A stretch of DNA of 64,000 nucleotides from Bradyrhizobium sp. 141 (GTDB taxonomy: Bacteria > Pseudomonadota > Alphaproteobacteria > Rhizobiales > Xanthobacteraceae). Shown piece by piece: positions 57,325 through 64,000 of the stretch (the first letter of the stretch is position 1; each line of letters opens with the position of its first letter). The translations under genes were made by a program, and so were the position numbers. Location: positions 1 to 64,000 of the forward strand of contig NZ_JADPKR010000003.1 of the NCBI RefSeq assembly GCF_023074055.1, read 5' to 3'. The notes under the pieces were generated by a model. The model was not told the DNA's origin. It saw nothing but the letters and a program-made list of their open reading frames with translations, and made no database searches.

Positions 57325-58161
57325 GTTCGATCTGATCCGGCCCCCGCATGTCTCTGGAAATGGCCTTCCCCTTGGAAGAGCAAAAGGCATCTGTCAATAG
57401 GGAGGCCGAAAAGGCGCGTCACCGAGAACTTGGAAAGCACGAAGTTTCCAATGATTGCGCGGTCAGCAAACAAGATCTTTCAAGATGTCCTCTGCGCGGT
57501 GGTTCTGGGACTGGCCATCCAAACATTCTGCGCGTCAAAACGGCGGCCTGGAGACGACGCACGCGAGCGGCGACAGCGGATGTGCTTATGAGGCTCCGAT
57601 CTACGTGTCAAAGCCGCTGTCGGCTCCTTAAGGCGGAATGTCTATTACCTCTCGCTGCTGACAAGGATGCTATGGCACTTAGAGCCGCGGCTTCGGCGGA
57701 CTGCAGGCTCCGCAAACGACCGCGATCCAGGCGAGGGAGATAGGAAAGATGTACCAGCGCTCGCACGGCTGCCGCAAACTCCGGAATGCGGATGACGTGT
57801 CCAGCATCTTCGCGTCCGTAGACGCTTGATAAGACCTGCCGTCCAGGCAATCTCTTCTAATCGAAATAACGGCGGAACTTCCGCAACAGGCCGTCACCAA
57901 TGGACGCATAACTTCATGGCTTTGTACCAAATTCGCGCAGGCATCCACACAGATGAACACGCAACCAATGGCGATGACGCGATCGGACTCAAACCGAACG
58001 CGCAATGACACTGTGGACCAGTGCCCGGCCGGCAGCACCCACATTGCAGATGCGAGGTAACAATCATCCATTTCGTAGGCGTCTATGGCAAGGCTCTCTC
58101 AAGTCGTTCGGGAAGCCGACGACAGCTCAGAATCCTTGATCTTGCGCTGCCGCGCGCGTCT
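57325..58161. other. No recognisable gene
   Basis: About 840 bases between the panB pseudogene and bioA. A minus-strand 130-codon frame (57679-58071) contains hydrophobic stretches (IFPISLAWIAVVCGAC) but matches nothing I know. Confidence 0.35.
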
Positions 58162-59427
58162 TCAGGCCAGCGCATCGGCAGCGTCACAGATGCCGGCATA
58201 TATTTCGTCCAGGTCTCCTGCTGTTACACAATATGGCGGCATCACATAAATCGTATTACCGAGTGGACGCAGCAAGAGATTGCGATCTTTAAAGAAGGCG
58301 TGAAGCCTCGGGCCGACGCCTGCGAGATAGCCGGTATCTCTCGTCTTCAGATCGAGTGCTGTGATGGTGCCGCTACGGCGAACGTTTGCAAAGCGCGGAT
58401 CGGCGCGGAATCCTTCAATTGCCTGCTCTTGCATGGTTGCGACCGCAGCGATGCGCCGGTGACATTCTTGGTCTTTCCACAGATCCAGGTTAGCTTTGGC
58501 GGCGGCACAGGCCACCGGATTTGCCGTGTACGAACTCGAGTGAAAGAATGTGCGCGTACGGTCTTTTGAATAATGGGCATCGAAAATCTCTGCTCGGCAG
58601 AGTGTCACCGCGAGCGGCAGCGCCCCTCCCGTGAGACCCTTCGAATAGCACGCTATATCTGGCACAACATTGGCCTGCTCACAGGCGAAGATTGTTCCGG
58701 TGCGGCCCCAGCCCGTCATGACCTCATCGGCAATGAACAGAACGTCCAACGCCTCGCAGATCCGCTTCATCTCTCTTAACACCCAAGCTGGGTACATCAG
58801 CATTCCGCCTGCCCCTAACACCAGAGGCTCGACAATAAAGGCTGCGGGATTTTCGTTCCGACATGCTGACTCAAGCGCATCGAGCGTCGCCCGCTCACGA
58901 CCGCTCGCAGGGAACGGGATTGAGGTCACGTCGAACAGGAGAGGTCCGTACGCCGCGTTGAAGACACCGCGGGCACCAACTGACATTGCGCCGAACGTGT
59001 CCCCGTGATAGGAGTGCTGCATGACAACGATGCGTGTTCGCTGTTCGCCTATATTGTGCCAATAACCGAGCGCCATCTTCAAGGCGACTTCCACGCTGGC
59101 TGAGCCACTGTCCGAGTAGAACACGTGGTCCAAGCCTCGGGGTGTGAGTTTCAAAAGGAGCCGAGCGACCTCCTCGGCCGGATCATGCGTGTAGCCGGCG
59201 AAAATGATTTGGTTCAGCTTGCCGGCCTGTTCCTGAATCGCGCTCACGATCTGCGGATGGCAATGGCCGTGAGTGACGACCCACCAGGATGAGATTGCGT
59301 CTATGATTCGATGATCATCCGCAGTGTAGAGATAAGTACCATCGCCACGCACAACCTTGGTCATCTCGTTGTGAAGAGCATGCTGCGTGAATGGATGCCA
59401 AATTGGCCACGTCTTGTTTGGCTTCAT
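58162..59427 (-). CDS. bioA: BioA, adenosylmethionine-8-amino-7-oxononanoate aminotransferase
   Basis: PLP enzyme that transfers an amino group from S-adenosylmethionine to KAPA to make DAPA in biotin synthesis. From the ATG at 59427 ([18 protein letters not shown]) it has 421 residues, normal for the family. Motifs: [68 protein letters not shown] and the PLP lysine in [14 protein letters not shown]. The start overlaps the bioD stop by four bases. Last gene of the bioB-(panD)-bioF-bioD-bioA row. Confidence 0.94.
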   Translation of the reverse strand: MKPNKTWPIWHPFTQHALHNEMTKVVRGDGTYLYTADDHRIIDAISSWWVVTHGHCHPQIVSAIQEQAGKLNQIIFAGYTHDPAEEVARLLLKLTPRGLDHVFYSDSGSASVEVALKMALGYWHNIGEQRTRIVVMQHSYHGDTFGAMSVGARGVFNAAYGPLLFDVTSIPFPASGRERATLDALESACRNENPAAFIVEPLVLGAGGMLMYPAWVLREMKRICEALDVLFIADEVMTGWGRTGTIFACEQANVVPDIACYSKGLTGGALPLAVTLCRAEIFDAHYSKDRTRTFFHSSSYTANPVACAAAKANLDLWKDQECHRRIAAVATMQEQAIEGFRADPRFANVRRSGTITALDLKTRDTGYLAGVGPRLHAFFKDRNLLLRPLGNTIYVMPPYCVTAGDLDEIYAGICDAADALA

Positions 59428-60056
59428 GGCGCGAAATCCCCGGGAATAAACGAGCATTTGAAGACAGCCTGTAGGCTCTCTGCCGTCAAAGGAGAAATCC
59501 AGGGCAGCCGTCCTAACCAACGCACCCGCGCGATGTCACAAATTGCGCTCTCAGTCTCAGAATTTCTTTCCCCGATGAATGCGATCCCAAGAATGTCGAT
59601 CTGGCGCTTCCGCAAGGCCTCTATCGAGAGCAGGGAGTGATTGATGGTCCCGAGTAGCGTGCGCGCGCAAAGCACGACGGGAAGTCGCCACCGCTCGAAG
59701 ATGTCGATGTAGAGTGCACTAGAATTCAGCGGCACCATCAGCCCGCCAGCGCCTTCGATGACGAGCGGTAGCTCCCCGGTATGCGGCAGGACGAGCGAAT
59801 CGGGGTCGATGCGAATTCCGTCTATTTCGGCGGCATGATGCGGGGAAGCGGGCGTTTTAAGGCGGTAACGCTCCGGAACGATCCGATCGGCCGGAAGACC
59901 GCTCAGTCGTAGGACCTGCTGGCTATCGGTCTCTCCTTCAACACCGGCCTGAATTGGTTTCCAATAATTCGCGCCGAGAAGATGGGCAAGGCCTGCCGAA
60001 AAGACAGTTTTGCCGATTCCTGTATCTGTGCCGGTCACCACGATCCGCTGAGTCAT
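59424..60056 (-). CDS. bioD: BioD, dethiobiotin synthetase
   Basis: A 210-residue ATP-dependent enzyme closing the ureido ring of dethiobiotin from DAPA and CO2. The P-loop is at the N-terminus ([17 protein letters not shown]), followed by NYWKPIQAG, the Pro-rich [13 protein letters not shown] and [13 protein letters not shown]. Overlaps bioF (upstream) and bioA (downstream) by four bases each, so the three are translationally coupled. Confidence 0.94.
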   Translation of the reverse strand: MTQRIVVTGTDTGIGKTVFSAGLAHLLGANYWKPIQAGVEGETDSQQVLRLSGLPADRIVPERYRLKTPASPHHAAEIDGIRIDPDSLVLPHTGELPLVIEGAGGLMVPLNSSALYIDIFERWRLPVVLCARTLLGTINHSLLSIEALRKRQIDILGIAFIGERNSETESAICDIARVRWLGRLPWISPLTAESLQAVFKCSFIPGDFAP

Positions 60057-61207
60057 CGAGATCCGCCCCTCGTCTCCTCAGCGAGGGCATCGAGCATCGC
60101 ACGCACCTCATCCTCTCCCACGTTGAGCGTCAGTGAAATTCGTAAACGGGCCGTGCCGGCCGGCACCGTTGGTGGTCTGATTCCTCGGATGTCAAATCCG
60201 CGAGCCTGGAGCGCGGACGCTAGCCTCATGGCGCGGGCATTCTCGCCAACGATATAGGGCAGGATCTGCGAGTTCGAAGGACTTCTCTCGCCTCGCGCAA
60301 CCATCTCCCGATGCGTGAACGCGACAAGCTTCGCCAGCCGCTGTTGGCGCTCCGGCTCCTCCTGCAGGATCAACAGAGCCTCCCGTACGGCCACCGCCAT
60401 TAACGGCGAAGGGGCGGTTGCGAAGATGAACGGGCGACAGCGATTGATTATGAAGTCGCGCAGCACGCCAGAGGCGGTAACAAGCGCGCCGGCAGCTCCC
60501 AGCGCCTTGCCGCAGGTATGAATAACCAGGAGATTTTCGCGTCCTTCATAGGGCGCTGTGAGCCCTCGCCCCTGCTCGCCGTAAACGCCGGTGGCATGAG
60601 CTTCGTCCACAACCAAGAACGCATCGTGCCGGTCCGCGATCGCGAGCAGGTCTTCAACCGGTGCGAAATCGCCATCCATGCTGTAGAGGCTCTCGACTAC
60701 GATCCAGACCTGCCCCGCTCCGCCCGCGGCACGCCAGTCGCAAATTGCGCTTTCGATAACCTGCGGGTCGTTATGGGCGCTGATTCGGAACGCGGCTCGG
60801 CCAGCTCGTGCTCCTTCGTGAATGCTGGCGTGAACCAGGGAATCAAGGACGAGCAGGTCGTCCCGTTGCGGCAACGTTGTCAGCACCGCAAAATTTGCGA
60901 TATAACCACCGCCGAAGAAGAGGGCGGTCTGCGCGCCGAAGAACCGCGCCGCTGCTGCTTCGAGGCACTCGTGCTCCTCGCAGTTGCCGCGCAGAAGCCG
61001 TGATCCGCCGGCTCCGATCGGAGTACCGGCTTCGAGCGCGGTGACGATGGCTTTTTTCATGCGCGGCGCGCTCGCCAGCGCCAGATAATCGTTGGATGAA
61101 AAGTCAATCCCGGTGCGCGGCCCGAGACTCCGCAGGCGGTCGTCGTCTTTAAGCGCATCTAAGCCTGCCGCATAGCTGGCGACTTTACTCGCAATGATGG
61201 AATTCAT
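60053..61207 (-). CDS. bioF: BioF, 8-amino-7-oxononanoate synthase
   Basis: A 384-residue PLP enzyme condensing a pimeloyl thioester with alanine to KAPA, the first dedicated biotin step. Motifs: [27 protein letters not shown], the catalytic [16 protein letters not shown] and the PLP lysine in [14 protein letters not shown]. Normal length. ATG start at 61207, 69 bases after the end of the panD pseudogene. Confidence 0.94.
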   Translation of the reverse strand: MNSIIASKVASYAAGLDALKDDDRLRSLGPRTGIDFSSNDYLALASAPRMKKAIVTALEAGTPIGAGGSRLLRGNCEEHECLEAAAARFFGAQTALFFGGGYIANFAVLTTLPQRDDLLVLDSLVHASIHEGARAGRAAFRISAHNDPQVIESAICDWRAAGGAGQVWIVVESLYSMDGDFAPVEDLLAIADRHDAFLVVDEAHATGVYGEQGRGLTAPYEGRENLLVIHTCGKALGAAGALVTASGVLRDFIINRCRPFIFATAPSPLMAVAVREALLILQEEPERQQRLAKLVAFTHREMVARGERSPSNSQILPYIVGENARAMRLASALQARGFDIRGIRPPTVPAGTARLRISLTLNVGEDEVRAMLDALAEETRGGSR

Positions 61208-61276
61208 TCTTCACTCGCTGAGCAAGGATCAACTGGCCGCCAAGGACAGGGTCTTCCGGCGGTTAGCTTGTTGGAG

Positions 61277-61632
61277 TCAAACCGGCACGATGCGATTTTC
61301 TCGATCAGCCAGCACAATGCGCGGCCTGAAGATTCTTGCATCCGCCTCGTCAAGTGAGGCGTATGCAACGATACTTATCTTATCTCAGGGGCATCGCCAG
61401 TCGCGCCGCCGCACCGTTCACGTCTATACCGTGCCGGACCCTTGTGGCGCTTCTGTCACAAACGTTGCAAAGCGTGCCCCGTCTCGAGGTTGTAGAGTTC
61501 GACGCGTTCGTTAATCAGGATACCGGCCGCGTCCAGCAGTGCGCGATCAATCGAGATCGAGCCTTCATAGTGCAGGTCGGATTCGGTTACCGAGGCGCCA
61601 TGAATCTTTCCCTTCATTAAGACAATCTGCAT
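61277..61632 (-). pseudogene. Broken panD (aspartate 1-decarboxylase)
   Basis: The N-terminal half is intact: [20 protein letters not shown], the self-cleavage pair Gly24-Ser25 in HYEGSISID, then [24 protein letters not shown] then follows GHALQRL. Downstream, pieces of the second half occur in other frames: [21 protein letters not shown], and finally [19 protein letters not shown] and [16 protein letters not shown] with a stop at 61277. At least three frame changes are required. PanD makes beta-alanine for pantothenate; this copy cannot. It sits between bioB and bioF. Confidence 0.9.
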
Positions 61633-61683
61633 CTCTTACCTACGCTGATGGCTTGCGCGCAGCACGCCTATTGTTCTGATGGC

Positions 61684-62667
61684 TTAAACGAGTCCAGACG
61701 TAATGCCGAGCCGGGCTAGCAAACTTGCATCACGGTCAAGTCGCGGGTTTTTGGTAGTCAGCAACACATCGCCGACAAAGATGGAATTCGCACCCGCCAA
61801 GAAGCACAGGGCTTGGAGTTCATCAGTCATGTACTGGCGCCCGGCGGCCAACCGTACGACGCTCTTGGGAATCATGATCCGCGCGGTCGCCACCAGGCGC
61901 ACCAGTGCAATCGGATCGGGACGCTCCGCCGTGACCTTCACCGGCACGCCATTCACCTCGTTCCACAGGTTGATCGGTACACTTTCCGGATGGTTGGGAA
62001 GATTGGCGAGCAGTACCAGCATGCCGAGACGGTCATCGACGTGCTCACCCATGCCAATAATGCCGCCGCAGCAGACTTTGATCCCCACCTCGCGCACGCG
62101 TGTAAGAGTGTCGATCCGATCTTGCAAGGTCCGGGCAGTGATGATGCTGCGGTAGAACTCTGGCGAAGTGTCCACGTTATGATTGTAGAAGTCGAGGCCG
62201 GCGTCGGCGAGCCGTGCGGCTTGCTTTGGCGTGAGCATGCCGAGCGTTACGCACGTCTCCATGCCAACACGTTTAACGGCGGCAATCATGTCGCAGACCT
62301 GATCGAGGTCGCGGTCCTTTGGACTGCGCCACGCCGCGGCCATGCAGAAGCGACTCGCCCCGGCCGCCTTGGCGCGCTGCGCGGCGGCGACCACATCAGC
62401 GCGATCCATCAAGCGGGTCGGCTTCAGGCCAGTGTCGTAATGCACGCTCTGTGCGCAGTAAGCGCAGTCTTCAGGACAGCCGCCGGTCTTGATGCTGAGC
62501 AGGCTTGCGGTTTCGACGTGGTTTGGGTCGAAATTTCCGCGATGAACGGTCTGGGCCTGAAATAGGAGCTCGGCAAACGGCTGCGCGTAAACCCCTTCCG
62601 CCTCGGCACGTTCCCAGTCGCGGCGGACCGGTGCGCCGTTGCGGCCGCTATTACCTTCGACTTCCAC
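61684..62667 (-). CDS. bioB: BioB, biotin synthase
   Basis: A 327-residue radical SAM enzyme inserting sulfur into dethiobiotin, the last biotin step. The radical-SAM cluster cysteines are in [18 protein letters not shown] (CxxxCxxC). Further motifs include [12 protein letters not shown] and [10 protein letters not shown] with the second-cluster cysteines, and the C-terminal [17 protein letters not shown]. First gene of the bio row. No obvious biotin-repressor site was recognised upstream. Confidence 0.94.
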   Translation of the reverse strand: MEVEGNSGRNGAPVRRDWERAEAEGVYAQPFAELLFQAQTVHRGNFDPNHVETASLLSIKTGGCPEDCAYCAQSVHYDTGLKPTRLMDRADVVAAAQRAKAAGASRFCMAAAWRSPKDRDLDQVCDMIAAVKRVGMETCVTLGMLTPKQAARLADAGLDFYNHNVDTSPEFYRSIITARTLQDRIDTLTRVREVGIKVCCGGIIGMGEHVDDRLGMLVLLANLPNHPESVPINLWNEVNGVPVKVTAERPDPIALVRLVATARIMIPKSVVRLAAGRQYMTDELQALCFLAGANSIFVGDVLLTTKNPRLDRDASLLARLGITSGLV

Positions 62668-63243
62668 AGCCCCCCCAAGATTTTCGCTCGATCATACAGA
62701 TGACACCGTCATGCGTAGGTCCGCAAAGCAACACTCTTGCCCGGTATTGACGAGAAATATCGCCGAGTTGCGCGGGCATGGCGCTCATATCAGGCTAATC
62801 GCCGCTCCTCATGCAGGATTTCCTCGCAGGATCGAGGCAAGCGCAACAACGCTCCTCGACGCGCCGCACTCAGGTAACAGCCGATGCGTACGGTCGTTGC
62901 GCCCCGTAGGAGCCTCTGCTGATACAAATGTATTTGGCCGCGCTCCGTGTATAGCGGATCGACGGATCTGCTCACCTGGCCGATTCCTCGATGGTGTGGT
63001 TATGCGCGTCACATTCCGCACAAGAAATGGTAGTCCGGACCAACCGACGCTGCGAGTGTTGCCTCCCGCCGCCTTCAGAAGCGCAGCGGGTTGGGCTCTG
63101 GGGCGCAGAGTGGTGCCCCGCGCGCCCTTGGCGGGCCTGTGGCCACCTAGGCTCGCTCGTCGCCCCTGACTGTGGTGAGCAACTCCGCTGGACTCTCGAT
63201 CACGTCGCCGCGGCCCGACTTGGCATATACGCGGCGAGATCCG
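62668..63243. other. No recognisable gene
   Basis: About 580 bases upstream of bioB. Should contain the bio promoter; only short frames otherwise. Confidence 0.35.
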
Positions 63244-63663
63244 CTAAGACGTCGCACTCATCTGTGCAAACAGAATTGCCGCTTCGGATGGCCCGAGCCC
63301 GACGATGCCCACGAAGGCTGCCGGAGGCGTCGGAATGACCTGACGGGTCGGCCTCCAGAGATGCAGGCAATAGCGATTATTGTTCACATACTGCGAATGA
63401 GGAGGATGAAGCTGCATCACGCATTCCTCTTCATCCCAAAACATATCTTTGGCGAGGCACATCTCCTCCCAGTTTGGAGATCGCCGTGGCGTCGACACAG
63501 AGACATGCTCCCATCCCGGACGGACGAGGCCGATGATCTTGAGTTGGCAGCCACAAGGCCCCTGCACGAAGAAGAGACCCGAAGGACCAGACCCCGGTGC
63601 GGTGGCGAATCGGCCCTCGCGGACGCGCCCCGCTTCGAGTCTTTCTACAGTTTGCTTCCTCAT
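63244..63663 (-). CDS. Conserved hypothetical protein, DUF7694-like
   Basis: A 139-residue protein from the ATG at 63663 (MRKQTVERLEAGRVREG). The pattern GPCGCQLKIIGLVRPGWEHV, then SPNWEEMCLAKDMFWDEEEC, VMQLHPPHSQYVNNNRYCLH and LWRP resembles a small family (DUF7694) found in phages and alphaproteobacterial accessory regions. Function unknown. A longer frame to 63762 is open but less family-like. It appears intact. No phage genes are adjacent in the window. Confidence 0.6.
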   Translation of the reverse strand: MRKQTVERLEAGRVREGRFATAPGSGPSGLFFVQGPCGCQLKIIGLVRPGWEHVSVSTPRRSPNWEEMCLAKDMFWDEEECVMQLHPPHSQYVNNNRYCLHLWRPTRQVIPTPPAAFVGIVGLGPSEAAILFAQMSATS

Positions 63664-64000
63664 GCGCCCTTCTTCTTTTGGCCGATAGAGTTGCATCCGG
63701 CACCACTCGTGTTGTCCGACTCGTACATCGAACGGCTGGTACCCCGGCATGGGCAGCCCCAACTACTGCTGATCATTTGCACCGAACTTACTCGGATGAA
63801 GAACATCGGTTCTGTCCGCATCGTTCACCGGGGAGTTCTCTTGGGTTCGTCTTTCGACATCTGATCTTTCTTCAATTTTCTCGTCATTCCCGCCTTCGTT
63901 GCGAACTTGGCCTCATACAGAAAATCTGCGCAGACATCTACGATGGCTTGTCTTGGCAAGCCGTGCCAGTAGGAGCTTCTGCTCGCCTCTTCGCCTAAAC

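Noticed and set aside
1..64000. CRISPR arrays, rRNA genes, complete insertion sequences, replication origins
   Set aside because: No regularly spaced repeats, rRNA-like stretches, intact transposase genes or clustered iterons were seen on reading the window.

Overview
The window looks like a piece of a Bradyrhizobium (soybean/legume-type slow-growing rhizobium) symbiosis or accessory region. The main evidence is a complete oxygen-responsive fix gene set: fixNOQP, fixGHIS, fixL, fixJ and fixK2. Its FixL (505 residues from a TTG start), FixJ (205 residues) and FixK2 (232 residues, Cys183) have the lengths and key residues I know from Bradyrhizobium. Around it are co-factor genes (panC, panB, pabB, pabA, bioB, bioF, bioD, bioA), hemN, plant-interaction candidates (pectate/pectin lyase, NodX/NolL-type acyltransferase, NodW-like regulator) and much decayed DNA. 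This is identification by recognition of protein sequence, not by a database search.

Layout. 0.1-0.4 kb: a piece of a broken hemN. 0.4-2.2 kb: panC-panB (minus strand). 2.2-4.4 kb: gene-poor, with one isolated FixK-type box. 4.4-6.8 kb: a small Dabb protein and the translationally coupled pabB-pabA pair. 6.8-12.4 kb: a graveyard of gene fragments and toxin-antitoxin-like genes (hipA with frameshift, hipB, Fic, VapBC/FitAB remnant). 12.4-14.8 kb: remnants, including a DUF6455-like pseudogene and a fixK pseudogene. 14.9-24.3 kb (minus): usp (frameshifted), a CBS protein, fixNOQP, then fixGHIS. 24.5-27.9 kb (plus): fixL-fixJ-receiver-fixK2 with a strong terminator. 28.1-28.4 kb: the other piece of the broken hemN. 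28.7-33.8 kb: a GcrA-like protein, gene-poor DNA and an intact-length hemN. 33.9-40.5 kb: porin, TauD-type dioxygenase, secreted pectate/pectin lyase, PaiB-like protein. 41.3-51.3 kb: a 1856-residue pseudokinase/ATPase/histidine kinase, a NodW-like response regulator and a lone receiver. 52.5-57.3 kb: EctB-like aminotransferase, IS256 remnant, acyltransferase, broken second panB. 58.2-62.7 kb (minus): bioB, broken panD, bioF, bioD, bioA. 63.2-63.7 kb: a DUF7694-like hypothetical.

How the genes work together. FixL senses oxygen by heme and phosphorylates FixJ, FixJ activates fixK2, and FixK2 should act on the two 14-bp boxes seen upstream of fixN and fixG. These operons make and assemble the high-affinity cbb3 oxidase used in microaerobic nodules. 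hemN (oxygen-independent heme synthesis) fits the same physiology. The pan, bio and pab genes would supply pantothenate, biotin and p-aminobenzoate. However, panD and the second panB are clearly broken.

The most striking structural signals are two. First, two non-overlapping parts of one hemN lie 28 kb apart in circularly permuted order. Second, a decayed fixK copy lies at the left edge of the fix block, in direct orientation with the intact fixK2 at its right edge. Both suggest duplication, circularisation or recombination of this block.
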